Source: Oscillibacter ruminantium GH1 (GTDB lineage Bacteria; Bacillota; Clostridia; Oscillospirales; Oscillospiraceae). Taken from it: DNA of 64,000 nucleotides. The notes under the pieces were generated by a model that worked only from the letters and a program-made list of their open reading frames with translations, was not told the DNA's origin and searched no databases. The stretch spans positions 167,138 to 231,137 of the forward strand of contig NZ_DF158898.1 of assembly GCF_000307265.1 (NCBI RefSeq), read 5' to 3'. Each line of letters starts with the position of its first letter. The first letter of the stretch is position 1. The position numbers and the translations under genes are program-made. This document shows, piece after piece, positions 7,820 to 17,456 of the stretch.

Positions 7820-10800
7820 ATGAGCGGAGAGTTCAAAAAGGTGCTGGTGGCTAACCGCGGCGAAATCGCCATGCGCGTGTTCCGCGCGTGCCACGATCTG
7901 GGTTTGCAGACCATCGCCATCTATTCCAATGAAGATATGTACGGCCTGTTCCGCACGGCGGCGGACGAATCCTATCTCATCGGCGAAAACGAAAGCCCCT
8001 TGGGGGCCTATCTGGATATCCCCCGCATCATCGAGCTGGCCAAAAAGCACGGCGCGGACGCAATCCACCCCGGCTACGGTTTCTTGAGTGAGAACGGTGA
8101 CTTGGCGCGGGCCTGCGAAGAGTCGGGTATCAAGTTTATTGGCCCCACCTCCAAGGTTTTGGACATGATGGGTGACAAGCTGTCCGCCAAGGCGCTTGCC
8201 ATCGAGTGCGGCGTTCCCACCACTCCCGGCACGAAGGACCCCATCCCCAGCCGTCAGGCGGCCCAGAAGCTGGCCATGGAGTTCGGCTTCCCGGTGATTT
8301 TGAAGGCTGCCGCAGGCGGCGGCGGGCGCGGAATGCGCCGCTGCGACACCGTGGAAGAGGTGGGAGTCAATTATGATCTCGTCAAGTCCGAGGCGAAAAA
8401 AGCCTTTGGCAACGACGATATCTTTATGGAGAAATTCCTCGTTCAGCCCAAGCATATCGAGGTGCAGGTGCTGGGCGACGAACATGGAAATGTGGTCCAT
8501 CTCTTCGAGCGGGACTGCTCTTTGCAGCGTCGTTACCAAAAGGTGGTGGAGTTCACCCCGGCATTTTCCGTATCTCAAAAGGTACGGGAGGAGCTGTATG
8601 AGGATGCGGTGAAGATCGCAAAGCACGTCGGCTACACCAATGCGGGCACGCTGGAGTTTTTGGTGGATAACGAAGGACACCACTACTTTATTGAGATGAA
8701 TCCCCGGATTCAGGTGGAGCATACCGTTACCGAAATGGTCACCGGCGTGGACTTGGTACGCTCCCAGATTTTGATTGCCGAGGGCTGCCCCCTCAGCGAT
8801 CCCCGGATCGGCATCAAAAAGCAGGCCGATGTACGCCTGAATGGCTACGCCATCCAGTGCCGTGTCACCACCGAGGACCCGGCCAACAGCTTTGCCCCCG
8901 ATACCGGAAAAATCACGGCCTACCGTTCCGGCGGCGGCTTTGGCGTCCGGTTGGACGGCAACGCTTATGCGGGCGCGGTGATCTCCCCCTATTATGATTC
9001 TCTTCTGGTGAAGGTCACCACTTGGGACTCCACCTTTGAGGGCGTGTGCCGCAAGGCCATCCGCGCTGTGCGGGAGGTTCATGTCCGGGGTGTGAAGACC
9101 AACCTTGCGTTTATCTTAAACATCCTCCACGACGAGGTGTTCCGGGCGGGCCACTGCCACACGAAGTACATTGATGAAACACCCAGCCTGTTTGAACTGG
9201 ATGAGGGACTGGACCGGGCCACCAAGATGCTCAAATACATCGGCAACATCGTGGTGAAGGAGCAGGGAACCCAGAAGCTCTATGACGACCCCCGTTTCCC
9301 GCCTGTCACCGGCGTTCGGCCCGACGGACTTAAGCAGATGCTGGACGCGAAAGGCCCTGAGGCGGTTGCCAAGTGGGTGCTGGATCAGAAAAAGCTATTG
9401 ATCTGCGACACTACCACCCGGGACGCGCATCAGTCTCTGCTGGCCACCCGCGTCCGCACACGGGACATTATCAAATGCATGGAGGCTACCTCCGAGATTG
9501 AGGCAGATGCGTTCTCACTGGAATGCTGGGGCGGGGCGACCTTCGACGTGGCCTATCGCTTCCTCCACGAATCTCCGTGGGAGCGGCTGGATATGATCCG
9601 GGAAAAGGCCCCCAATCTGCTGCTGCAAATGCTGATCCGCGGCGCAAACGCCGTGGGCTACACGAACTATCCCGATAATGTAATCCGGGAATTTGTGCGG
9701 CAAGCCGCTAAGAGCGGCATCGACGTGTTCCGCGTGTTTGACTCCCTGAACTGGATTCCCGGCATGGAAGTTGCCATGGACGAGGTCTTGAAGCAGGGGA
9801 AGATTTGTCAGGCCACCGTGTGCTACACCGGCGATATTCTGGACCCGGCCCGGGATAAGTACACGCTGAACTACTATGTCAACATGGCGAAAGAACTGGA
9901 GAAGCGGGGCGCGCACATGCTGGCCATCAAGGACATGGCTGGTTTGCTGAAGCCCTACGCCGCCAAAAAGCTGGTCACCGCCTTGAAACAGGAGATCGGC
10001 ATCCCCATCCAGCTCCATACCCACAACACCTCCGGCAATCAGGTGGCCGCGGTTCTGCTGGCGGCGGAGGCCGGGGTGGACGTGGCGGACCTCGCCATTT
10101 CCTCCATGAGCTCTTTGACCAGCCAGCCGTCTTTGAACGCGGTGGTGGCCGCGCTCCAAGGGACCGAGCGGGATACCGGCATGGATCTGGAGCGGCTCCA
10201 GACGCTGACGGATTACTGGGAGGATGTGCGCAAGCGGTACGACTCCTTCGAGGCGGGCATCAAATGCCCCGCTACCGATATCTACCGCTATGAGATTCCC
10301 GGCGGACAGTACACGAACCTGAAACCGCAGGTGGAATCTCTGGGTCTGGGCGATCGGTTCCAGGATGTGAAGGAGAACTACCGAAAGGTCAACGAAATGC
10401 TGGGCGACATTGTGAAGGTCACGCCCAGTTCTAAAATGGTGGGCGATTTGGCGATCTTCATGACCCAGAACAACCTGAATCCGGAGAACATCGTGGAAAA
10501 GGGCGGAAATCTGGCGTTCCCGGACAGCGCGGTCAGCTATTTCTCCGGCATGATGGGTCAGCCCGCTTGGGGCTTCCCCAAGGAGCTGCAAAAGGCGGTT
10601 CTGAAAGGGAAGAAGGCCATTGTCTGCCGCCCCGGCGAGTTGTTGGAGCCGGTGGATTTCGAGGCGGTGAAGAAGGAAATGCTGGAGTTCGACCCCGATC
10701 CATCCGACCGGGCTGTGATCTCCTACTGCCTGTATCCCAAGGTCTACCGGGAGTATAAGAGGGATCAGAAGGAGTATGGCTACGTCACCCGTCTGGGCAG

Positions 10801-11233
10801 CCACGTCTTTTTCCACGGCCTTGCCGTGGGAGAGACGAACAAGGTCAACATTGCCGACGGCAAGACGCTTGTTATCAAGTATTTGGGCCTTGGCGAAGTG
10901 GATGCAGAGGGAATGCGCACGGTCAGCTTTGAGCTCAACGGTATTCGCCGGGATGTTCAGGTTCCTGACGCGGAGGCGCAGAAGAGCATTGTCAAGGTGC
11001 CCATGGCCGACCCGGAGGACAAAAGTCAGGTGGGCGCGTCTATCCCCGGCGCGGTGAGCAAGGTCCAAGTGAAGGTGGGAGACGCTGTGGAAGTGAACCA
11101 AACGCTCATCACCATCGAGGCCATGAAGATGGAAACCGCCATCACCGCCCGCATGGCGGGCACGGTGGAGTCCATTCAGGTGGCCGAAGGCGACACGGTG
11201 AAGGGCGGTCAACTGCTGCTGACGATCCGGTAA
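7820..11233 (+). CDS. pyc: Pyruvate carboxylase
   Basis: Biotin enzyme that carboxylates pyruvate to oxaloacetate (anaplerosis). The 1137-residue product has the normal one-chain order: biotin carboxylase (about 1-460, glycine-rich AAAGGGGRGMRR ATP loop), carboxyltransferase TIM barrel (about 525-800, starting DTTTRDAHQSL), the allosteric/PYC-OADA linker, and a biotinyl domain at the C-terminus with the biotin lysine K1103 in EAMKMET. The ATG at 7820 was chosen over the longer in-frame ORF because it has GGAAGG upstream and matches the usual N-terminus (KKVLVANRGEIAMR). The gene stands alone between thrS and the TRAP operon. Confidence 0.96.
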   Translation: MSGEFKKVLVANRGEIAMRVFRACHDLGLQTIAIYSNEDMYGLFRTAADESYLIGENESPLGAYLDIPRIIELAKKHGADAIHPGYGFLSENGDLARACEESGIKFIGPTSKVLDMMGDKLSAKALAIECGVPTTPGTKDPIPSRQAAQKLAMEFGFPVILKAAAGGGGRGMRRCDTVEEVGVNYDLVKSEAKKAFGNDDIFMEKFLVQPKHIEVQVLGDEHGNVVHLFERDCSLQRRYQKVVEFTPAFSVSQKVREELYEDAVKIAKHVGYTNAGTLEFLVDNEGHHYFIEMNPRIQVEHTVTEMVTGVDLVRSQILIAEGCPLSDPRIGIKKQADVRLNGYAIQCRVTTEDPANSFAPDTGKITAYRSGGGFGVRLDGNAYAGAVISPYYDSLLVKVTTWDSTFEGVCRKAIRAVREVHVRGVKTNLAFILNILHDEVFRAGHCHTKYIDETPSLFELDEGLDRATKMLKYIGNIVVKEQGTQKLYDDPRFPPVTGVRPDGLKQMLDAKGPEAVAKWVLDQKKLLICDTTTRDAHQSLLATRVRTRDIIKCMEATSEIEADAFSLECWGGATFDVAYRFLHESPWERLDMIREKAPNLLLQMLIRGANAVGYTNYPDNVIREFVRQAAKSGIDVFRVFDSLNWIPGMEVAMDEVLKQGKICQATVCYTGDILDPARDKYTLNYYVNMAKELEKRGAHMLAIKDMAGLLKPYAAKKLVTALKQEIGIPIQLHTHNTSGNQVAAVLLAAEAGVDVADLAISSMSSLTSQPSLNAVVAALQGTERDTGMDLERLQTLTDYWEDVRKRYDSFEAGIKCPATDIYRYEIPGGQYTNLKPQVESLGLGDRFQDVKENYRKVNEMLGDIVKVTPSSKMVGDLAIFMTQNNLNPENIVEKGGNLAFPDSAVSYFSGMMGQPAWGFPKELQKAVLKGKKAIVCRPGELLEPVDFEAVKKEMLEFDPDPSDRAVISYCLYPKVYREYKRDQKEYGYVTRLGSHVFFHGLAVGETNKVNIADGKTLVIKYLGLGEVDAEGMRTVSFELNGIRRDVQVPDAEAQKSIVKVPMADPEDKSQVGASIPGAVSKVQVKVGDAVEVNQTLITIEAMKMETAITARMAGTVESIQVAEGDTVKGGQLLLTIR

Positions 11234-11286
11234 ACTGCCTTGGTTACAGAATTTCATAAATTTTGATTGCGTTTTCTTAAAATAAA

Positions 11287-11326
11287 CAGGACGGGTCGCG
11301 GAAAAATTTTTTCGCAGCCCGTCCTG
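11287..11326 (+). terminator. Stem-loop after pyc
   Basis: A 9-bp stem (CAGGACGGG 11287-11295 with CCCGTCCTG 11318-11326) extended inside by an A5/T6 pairing. It lies 54 bases after the stop and no perfect T-tail follows. The rest of the 11234-11571 gap is AT-rich and holds only the TRAP promoter. Confidence 0.5.
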
Positions 11327-11493
11327 CACTCTTAGAACTTTTTTTACAATTTGTCTTGAAAAATATGGTAGTTTATTCATATTGGATACTTTTTACTTGC
11401 AATTTTCTTCACAGTATGTTTACAGAAAATCGTCGTTTTGCAGGAAAAAATTCATGAGCTAGAAAAAAATTTGCATAAAACGCCCAAAACATA

Positions 11494-11522
11494 TTGAAAT
11501 TTCCTGACAAATACATTACAAT
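11494..11522 (+). promoter_or_regulatory. Promoter of the TRAP transporter operon
   Basis: TTGAAA (11494-11499), a 17-base spacer and TACAAT (11517-11522), in an AT-rich stretch 50 bases before the first gene. Confidence 0.6.
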
Positions 11523-11571
11523 GCGTGTATAGATCCATGCAAAATCCAAATGAAAGAAAAGGAGTATTGCG

Positions 11572-12606
11572 ATGAAAAAACTAATGTCTCTCCTCCTGGC
11601 CACACTGATGATGGCCTCTGTCCTGACCGGTTGCGGTGGTGGCGGTGCCACTTCTGCTCCGGCAGCCTCCAGCGGCGCGGCTGCTTCCTCCGGCGCGGCG
11701 GCGCCTTCTACCGGTGCGACCGACAGCCTGACCTTCTCCACCGGCGGTTCTCAGGGTACATATTATGCCTTCGGCGGCGTGCTGAGCCAGTATGTTACCA
11801 GCAATACCGGCCTGACCGTTACGGCCATCGAATCCGGCGGCTCTCAGAACAACATTGAGAACCTGCAGGACGGCGCGGCCCAGCTGGGCTTTGCGCAGTC
11901 CGACGTCATGAGCTATGCGTATCTGGGCACCAACCTGTTTGCCGAGAGCGGCGCTGTGACGGATATCTCCACGGTCGCCGACCTCTATATGGAGCAGGTC
12001 CAGATTGTTACGACCAACCCCGACATCAAGACGGTTGCTGATCTGAAGGGCAAGAACGTTTCCATCGGCGACGCCGGTTCCGGCGTGTATTACAATGCTA
12101 TCGACATTCTGGGTGCTTATGGCCTGACCGAGCAGGACATCAACCCCACCTATCAGGGTTTCGGCGACAGCGCTGACTCTCTGCAGGATGGCAAGCTGGA
12201 CGCGGCGTTCGTCGTGGCTGGCGCTCCCACCACCGCAATCACCTCTCTGGCTACCACCAAGAGCGTGTATCTGGTAAGCTTGGACGACGAGCACATTGAT
12301 ACCCTGATTGCCTCCTCTCCCTACTACACCAAGTATGTCATCCCCGCCGGCACTTATGAGGGCTTGGATGCTGATACCACCACCGTGGCTGTCGGCGCCG
12401 TGGTCGTCGCCCGGGACGATGTCAGCGAGGACGCGATCTACGAGTTCGTCTCCACCATCTTTGAGAATCTGGATGCCATTTCCGCCCAGCACGCCAAGGG
12501 CGCTGAGCTGAGCGTGGAGTTCGCGGCTTCCGTTACCTCCGTGCCTTATCATCCGGGTGCTGCCAAGTACTTTGCTGAGAAGGGCATCACTGTTCCCACG
12601 AAGTAA
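11572..12606 (+). CDS. TAXI-family TRAP transporter solute-binding lipoprotein
   Basis: Extracellular substrate-capturing subunit of a tripartite ATP-independent (ion-driven) transporter. The 344-residue product starts with a lipoprotein signal peptide ending L-T-G-C21, so it should be anchored to the outer face of the membrane. A short Ala/Ser/Gly linker follows, then the TAXI domain (FSTGGSQGTYYAFGGVLSQYV near 50-70). Its permease partner is next downstream. TAXI proteins are linked to dicarboxylates or glutamate in some species; the substrate here cannot be told from sequence. AAAGGAG precedes the ATG. Confidence 0.93.
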   Translation: MKKLMSLLLATLMMASVLTGCGGGGATSAPAASSGAAASSGAAAPSTGATDSLTFSTGGSQGTYYAFGGVLSQYVTSNTGLTVTAIESGGSQNNIENLQDGAAQLGFAQSDVMSYAYLGTNLFAESGAVTDISTVADLYMEQVQIVTTNPDIKTVADLKGKNVSIGDAGSGVYYNAIDILGAYGLTEQDINPTYQGFGDSADSLQDGKLDAAFVVAGAPTTAITSLATTKSVYLVSLDDEHIDTLIASSPYYTKYVIPAGTYEGLDADTTTVAVGAVVVARDDVSEDAIYEFVSTIFENLDAISAQHAKGAELSVEFAASVTSVPYHPGAAKYFAEKGITVPTK

Positions 12607-12636
12607 GAACCAACAACCGGCACCGTATGCAGATAG

Positions 12637-12664
12637 CTGCGGCGGGCATTCCCGCCCGCCGCAG
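12637..12664 (+). terminator. Intra-operon stem-loop between TRAP genes
   Basis: Ten-bp GC stem (12637-12646 / 12655-12664) followed by TTGTCTTCTTT. It lies between binding-protein and permease genes and could give partial termination or 3'-end protection that raises binding-protein mRNA over permease mRNA. Confidence 0.55.
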
Positions 12665-12708
12665 TTGTCTTCTTTATTTACCTCAAGAGCAAGAGTAAGG
12701 AGAAGCCT

Positions 12709-14724
12709 ATGAGTTCATTTAGAAATAAATCCGGGGACGACGAGCAGGAGCGTCCTTTGGAGCAGACTTCCACTGCGAGTGCTCCCGCAGATGTCGATGT
12801 CGGGACAGCAGCGGACGTCGAAGCCCTGATGAAAAAGTATGACCGGGAATCGAATGTCCGGGTCTGGGAGGGCACACCCAAGCTGGTGATCCGCTGGCTG
12901 ATGGTTGCGTTCTCCGTGTACAGCATTTGGGTGACCCTGTTCAGCAACGCAATGCCTCAGAAGCGTCTGACCGTGTTTGTTGGTCTGATCGCGATTATGG
13001 GATATCTGACTTATCCCGCCAAAAAAGGCAATGTAAAGGTCAACAGTCTGCCGTGGTATGACGTGATTTTAATGCTTTGCGGGTCCCTGCCGTTTTTCTA
13101 CTATGCCTATGATGCCGTTCGCATCATCAAACTCTCCGCTCGCATTGAGCCGTTTATGATTGTGCTGGGCTTGATTGCGATTCTTTCGCTGATGGAGCTG
13201 TGCCGCCGCAGCGTTGGCATGCCCATTTTGTGTGTGTTGAGCGTGCTTTTGATTTACACGTTCTACAACATGTTCCAAACGCCCAACGCGACGGCCTTCA
13301 TGGTTATCCGTCGGGTCATTTACACGCTGTTCTATACCACCTCCGGCATTATGGCCACGCCCATTAACGTCTGCGCCAAGTATATTGTGGTGTTCATCAT
13401 CTTCGGCGCATTTTTGGAGCGGACGGGCATTGCAAACTTCTTTATTCAACTGGCAAACTCCATTTGCGGCGCTGCCGCAGGCGGCCCCGCCAAGGTGGCG
13501 GTCATCTCCTCCGCGCTGTGCGGCATGGTGTCCGGCTCCTCTGTGGGCAACACGGTCACTACTGGTTCCGTTACCATTCCAATGATGAAAAAGACCGGCT
13601 ATCAGCCGGAATTTGCCGGCGCGGTGGAAGCTGCTTCTTCCACCGGTGGCCAGATTATGCCCCCGATCATGGGCGCAGCTGCGTTCCTGATGGCGGAGTA
13701 TATGGGCGTGACTTACGCAGAGGTGGCGTTAAAGGCGATTCTGCCTGCTCTGCTGTATTTCGCCGGCATTTATATCGCTGTTCATCTGGAAGCAAAGCGT
13801 CTTGGATTGAAGGGCATTCCCAAGAGCGAACTGCCCAAGTTCGGCGTATTGATTAAGAAAATCTATCTGCTGCTGCCCCTGATTATTCTGGTGGTGCTGG
13901 TGGCCAGCAACACCTATACCATGCAGTTCTCCGCGGCAATCGCCATCCTTGTCGCCATTTTGGTGGGCTTTATCAACAAGGATGAGCGGCTGAATCTGAC
14001 CAAGATCATTGATGCGCTGGAGGTCGGCGGCAAGAACGTGATTACCGTGGCGGTGGCGTGCTCTATGGCGGGTATGATCGCCGGCTGCATCACCGTAACC
14101 GGTCTTGCGTCCAAGCTGCTGGGCGGCATCATGACAGCGTCCATGGGCATCCCCCTGATCGCGCTGTTCCTGACGATGCTGTGCTGCATCGTGCTGGGCA
14201 TGGGCGTTCCCACCACGGCCAACTATTGCATCATGGCGTCTACCTGCGCCCCCATTCTGGTGCAGATGGGCTTCCCCATTGTGGTGGCGCACTTCTTCGT
14301 GTTCTACTTCGGTATCGTGGCGGATATCACGCCTCCTGTGGCTTTGGCGGCATATGCCGGCGCGGCTATCGCAAAGGGCAACCCCATGAAGACCGGCGTA
14401 AACGCTACCCGACTTGCCATCGCGGCTTTCATCGTGCCGTACATTTTCGCGTTTAGCCCGGTCATGCTGGGTATTGACGCGCAGTGGTACGACATGGTTT
14501 TGATCGTCATCACAGCTCTGTTAGGCATCTTCGGCGTAGCGGCGGGCCTTGGCGGGTTCCTCTACAAAAAGATCAACTGGCTGTTCCGCATTCTATTCAT
14601 TGTCGGCGGTTTGACGCTGTTGATCCCCGGAATGCTGACGGATGTCATCGGCCTTGTGATTTTGGCGGCACTTTGCATCTATCAGAAGCTCACTGCAAAA
14701 AAAGAGCAGATGGTTGCGCAGTAA
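12709..14724 (+). CDS. TRAP transporter fused permease (4TM + 12TM)
   Basis: Membrane permease of the TAXI-type TRAP system, 671 residues with the small (DctQ-like) and large (DctM-like) subunits fused in one chain. After a charged cytoplasmic N-terminus (about 1-60) there are roughly 16 hydrophobic segments. The large-subunit signatures GMVSGSSVGNTVTTGSVTIPMMKK (split here between about 268 and 292) and GMGVPTTANYC near 503-513 are present. It follows the binding-protein gene with a stem-loop between them. Function as the translocating subunit is secure; substrate is unknown. Confidence 0.93.
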   Translation: MSSFRNKSGDDEQERPLEQTSTASAPADVDVGTAADVEALMKKYDRESNVRVWEGTPKLVIRWLMVAFSVYSIWVTLFSNAMPQKRLTVFVGLIAIMGYLTYPAKKGNVKVNSLPWYDVILMLCGSLPFFYYAYDAVRIIKLSARIEPFMIVLGLIAILSLMELCRRSVGMPILCVLSVLLIYTFYNMFQTPNATAFMVIRRVIYTLFYTTSGIMATPINVCAKYIVVFIIFGAFLERTGIANFFIQLANSICGAAAGGPAKVAVISSALCGMVSGSSVGNTVTTGSVTIPMMKKTGYQPEFAGAVEAASSTGGQIMPPIMGAAAFLMAEYMGVTYAEVALKAILPALLYFAGIYIAVHLEAKRLGLKGIPKSELPKFGVLIKKIYLLLPLIILVVLVASNTYTMQFSAAIAILVAILVGFINKDERLNLTKIIDALEVGGKNVITVAVACSMAGMIAGCITVTGLASKLLGGIMTASMGIPLIALFLTMLCCIVLGMGVPTTANYCIMASTCAPILVQMGFPIVVAHFFVFYFGIVADITPPVALAAYAGAAIAKGNPMKTGVNATRLAIAAFIVPYIFAFSPVMLGIDAQWYDMVLIVITALLGIFGVAAGLGGFLYKKINWLFRILFIVGGLTLLIPGMLTDVIGLVILAALCIYQKLTAKKEQMVAQ

Positions 14725-14741
14725 TCGCGAAAGACTTTTTC

Positions 14742-14771
14742 AAAAGCCCTGCCGGAAACGGCGGGGCTTTT
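14742..14771 (+). terminator. Terminator of the TRAP operon
   Basis: Hairpin AAAAGCCCTGCCG / CGGCGGGGCTTTT with a GAAA loop, 17 bases after the permease stop. Confidence 0.75.
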
Positions 14772-14847
14772 GCATGTTAAAAGAGCGGCTATTCTATTTG
14801 GTCAAAATTCACAGATCGGGAAAAATCGAGCTTTTAAGGAAACTTTT

Positions 14848-14881
14848 TTGCTCATCCCTACGTCTCATTTATAATAATGAG
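14848..14881 (+). promoter_or_regulatory. Candidate upstream promoter of the exporter operon, inside an inverted repeat
   Basis: A TATAAT at 14870-14875 with TTGCTC 16 bases upstream (14848-14853). The -10 lies within CTCAT-N8-ATGAG (14864-14868 / 14877-14881), which could be an operator. Confidence 0.4.
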
Positions 14882-14950
14882 AAAAAACGGCCCAAAACAA
14901 ATCGATGTTGCAAAAAGTATGATAAAAAAACCAAAACTGTAACTATTTTG

Positions 14951-14995
14951 TTGTTGATTTGCATATCAAACTGTATTAGTCTGATTCATACAGTT
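14951..14995 (+). promoter_or_regulatory. Second candidate promoter and operator of the exporter operon
   Basis: TTGTTG (14951-14956), a 17-base spacer and TATTAG (14974-14979). A perfect 8-bp inverted repeat AACTGTAT-N11-ATACAGTT (14969-14976 / 14988-14995) covers the -10 box and start site, and TTGAT-N6-ATCAA overlaps the -35 side. The layout suggests repressor control of efflux. Confidence 0.5.
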
Positions 14996-15036
14996 CGAAT
15001 TTAGACACAGGGGGCCCTGTGAGAAAGGAACGGTAC

Positions 15037-16755
15037 ATGTCAGAAGTGAAAGACTCGGTCAAGAACGGGGAGAGCGCAGGGATGCCTGCCGCTGCTGCGG
15101 AGGAGATTACGCCCGCGATGGAGGAGGCCGCGGCCGCCGCGCTTGAAAAAACAGGAAAGTCCAAGCGCCCCCCTATGACGCCAAAGCAGAAAAAGAAGCT
15201 GATCCGCCGGTGCATCATTGGCGGCGTGGTGCTGATTGCTGTGATCGTGCTGGCAAAAGTGCTGGGCGGAAAAGCAGAGCCGGAGGCCCAAGTGGTGGAG
15301 GATACGGTGACGTACAATTCCATTACCTCTACCGTTCAGGGCAGCGGCATTACCAAGGCCAAGGAGAGCAAGACCATTACACTGACCACTTCCGGTACGG
15401 TGCAGGAGGTCTTTGTCACAGAGGGCCAGAAGGTCACCGCCGGAACGCCGCTGTTTGTCATCGACTCCGAAACGGCCCGCTCCGCCGTGGAAAAGGCACG
15501 GAAATCCGTGGACGGGTATCAAAAGCAGCTCAACGCCATGAACAAGGATATTGCGGGGCTGAATATGACGCCGCCGTTTGCCGGAAAGCTGATGAATACG
15601 CAAAAGCTGAACGTGGGCGAAGAGATTGGCAAGGAAACCAAGGTAGCTACCTTGGTAGACGATCGCACCATGAAACTCCAGCAATATTACAGCTATGCCT
15701 ATCAGGGCGACGTTCGAACGGGGCAGACCGCCAACGTCTCCATTCCCGCGCTGATGGGGAACGTGACCGGCACTGTCTCCGCAGTACATATGGTGGATCG
15801 CATTTCCCCGGAAGGGTCCCGGCTGTTTGAGGTGGAATTCTCCATCAAAAACCCCGGTACGCTGACGAAGGACATGGTAGCTTCCGCTGTAATTACGGTG
15901 AACGGCGAGAGCGTGTACCCCTATGAGTCCGGTAAGCTGGACTACAACCGCACGATTGATTTGAAGACCACCGTTGGCGGCACGATCCTTTCCACCAAAC
16001 TGCTGGACTTCATGGATGTGACGCCCGGTCAGGTGTTGGTGCAGATCGACGGCGAAAACAGCGAGAATGAGATGTTCTCTCTGGAACAGAATCTGGCGGA
16101 TGCCCAGAAGACACTGGATACCGCGCAGAAGAATCTGGATAACTGCAGCGCCGTGGCCCCCATTGACGGCACGGTCATGGGGCTTGCTCTTGTAGTGGGG
16201 AACGAGGTGGCAGCGAACACCACCGTGATCTCCATTGCGGATACCTCTACAATCCTGATCGACGCGACAGTGGATGAGCGGAATATCGGCTATGTGCAGG
16301 CCGGAATGACTGTGGATCTGGATCAGTGGGGTACTCCGTTTTCCGGCACAGTGCAGTCTGTCAGCCTGAACAGCAAGGTGGAAAACGGCGTGGCGGCATA
16401 TCCCATGGTGATCTCTGTGGACAATGCGGACGGATCGCTGATGAGCGGAAGCAATGTCACCTATAAGCTGGTTGCCAGCCAGAATGACAACTGCCTGACG
16501 CTGCCAATCCAGAGCGTGAAAAATGCCCAGTTCGCGGACGGAACCTCCGGCAACGTGGCCTTTATCAAGGCGGATAAGGCGCCGGAGAATGTGGTGGAGC
16601 TGGCCGTGCCGGTGGATGGCGTACCGGAGGGATATTATCCCGTTAAGGTGGAGATCGGCATTTCCGACAATTATAATGTGGAGATCAAATCCGGGCTGGA
16701 AGAGGGAACCACCGTGTTCACCACCACCCAGAGCCAGAACTCCTATGGATGGTAA
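15037..16755 (+). CDS. MacA/HlyD-type membrane-fusion (adaptor) protein
   Basis: Adaptor subunit of a MacAB-like ABC exporter, 572 residues. A cytoplasmic charged N-terminus (about 1-55, Lys/Ala/Glu-rich) precedes one membrane anchor (CIIGGVVLIAVIVLAKVL near 58-75). After it come two barrel-sandwich (lipoyl-like) segments: one beginning GIVQEVFVTEGQKVTAGTPL-like near 120-140 and one near 360-410 (CSAVAPIDGTVMGL) flanking a coiled-coil stretch (about 345-370). The ATG at 15037 was preferred over GTG 15019 because AAAGGAA precedes it. The ATPase and permease genes follow without gaps. The exported substrate (peptide, antibiotic or wall component) is unknown. Confidence 0.88.
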   Translation: MSEVKDSVKNGESAGMPAAAAEEITPAMEEAAAAALEKTGKSKRPPMTPKQKKKLIRRCIIGGVVLIAVIVLAKVLGGKAEPEAQVVEDTVTYNSITSTVQGSGITKAKESKTITLTTSGTVQEVFVTEGQKVTAGTPLFVIDSETARSAVEKARKSVDGYQKQLNAMNKDIAGLNMTPPFAGKLMNTQKLNVGEEIGKETKVATLVDDRTMKLQQYYSYAYQGDVRTGQTANVSIPALMGNVTGTVSAVHMVDRISPEGSRLFEVEFSIKNPGTLTKDMVASAVITVNGESVYPYESGKLDYNRTIDLKTTVGGTILSTKLLDFMDVTPGQVLVQIDGENSENEMFSLEQNLADAQKTLDTAQKNLDNCSAVAPIDGTVMGLALVVGNEVAANTTVISIADTSTILIDATVDERNIGYVQAGMTVDLDQWGTPFSGTVQSVSLNSKVENGVAAYPMVISVDNADGSLMSGSNVTYKLVASQNDNCLTLPIQSVKNAQFADGTSGNVAFIKADKAPENVVELAVPVDGVPEGYYPVKVEIGISDNYNVEIKSGLEEGTTVFTTTQSQNSYGW

Positions 16756-16760
16756 GGCAT

Positions 16761-17456
16761 ATGCTGATCGAATTGAAGGATATTTATAAAATTTACGCGG
16801 AGGGGTTGGAGAGCGAGGTCCGGGCTCTGGACGGCGTTTCTTTAGACATTGACCGGGGCGAATTTGTGGCCATCGTAGGCCAGTCCGGCTCCGGAAAATC
16901 CACCATGATGAATGTTCTGGGGTGTTTGGATATCCCCACCCGGGGGGAGTACCTTCTGGATGGGGTGGATGTGAAAGAGCTGAGCGACAAGGAGTTGAGC
17001 CACATCCGCAACAAACAGATCGGCTTCATCTTTCAGCAGTATAACTTGGTTCAGAATCTTAACGTGCTGGAAAATGTGGAGCTACCCCTTATTTATCAGG
17101 GCATCGGCATAGAAAAGCGCCGAGAAATGGCACTGGAGGCGCTGGAAAAGGTGGGCCTTGAAAACCGCGTGAAGCATAGGCCCACAGAGATGTCGGGCGG
17201 CCAGCAGCAGCGCGTGGCAATCGCAAGAGCCATCGCCACCCGGCCGCCCATCATCATGGCCGACGAACCCACCGGCGCATTGGATTCCCACACCGGCCAG
17301 GATGTGTTGAAATTCCTCCAGCAACTGAACAAGGACGGAAGCACCGTGATCCTCATCACCCACGACAACGGCATTGCCGCCACCGCCCGCCGGGTGGTGC
17401 GGTTGGCCGACGGGAAAAAGACCGAGGATTGCGAGCAGGAGGTGGATTGGCTATGA
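16761..17456 (+). CDS. MacB-type ABC transporter ATP-binding protein
   Basis: Cytoplasmic ATPase of 231 residues of the LolD/MacB group. Walker A GQSGSGKST is at 40-48, the Q-loop follows FIFQQYNLV, the signature MSGGQQQRVAIARA lies near 141-154, and Walker B IIMADEPTGALD near 163-174 is characteristic of the MacB/LolCDE class. An alternative ATG at 16749 overlaps the upstream stop codon; 16761 gives the family-typical start (LIELKDIYKIY). It is coupled to the permease by a 4-base overlap. Confidence 0.93.
   Translation: MLIELKDIYKIYAEGLESEVRALDGVSLDIDRGEFVAIVGQSGSGKSTMMNVLGCLDIPTRGEYLLDGVDVKELSDKELSHIRNKQIGFIFQQYNLVQNLNVLENVELPLIYQGIGIEKRREMALEALEKVGLENRVKHRPTEMSGGQQQRVAIARAIATRPPIIMADEPTGALDSHTGQDVLKFLQQLNKDGSTVILITHDNGIAATARRVVRLADGKKTEDCEQEVDWL

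Noticed and set aside
7361-11380. Long minus-strand open frames opposite pyc (573 and 621 codons)
   Set aside because: They are antisense shadows of pyruvate carboxylase with no ribosome site or recognisable domain.
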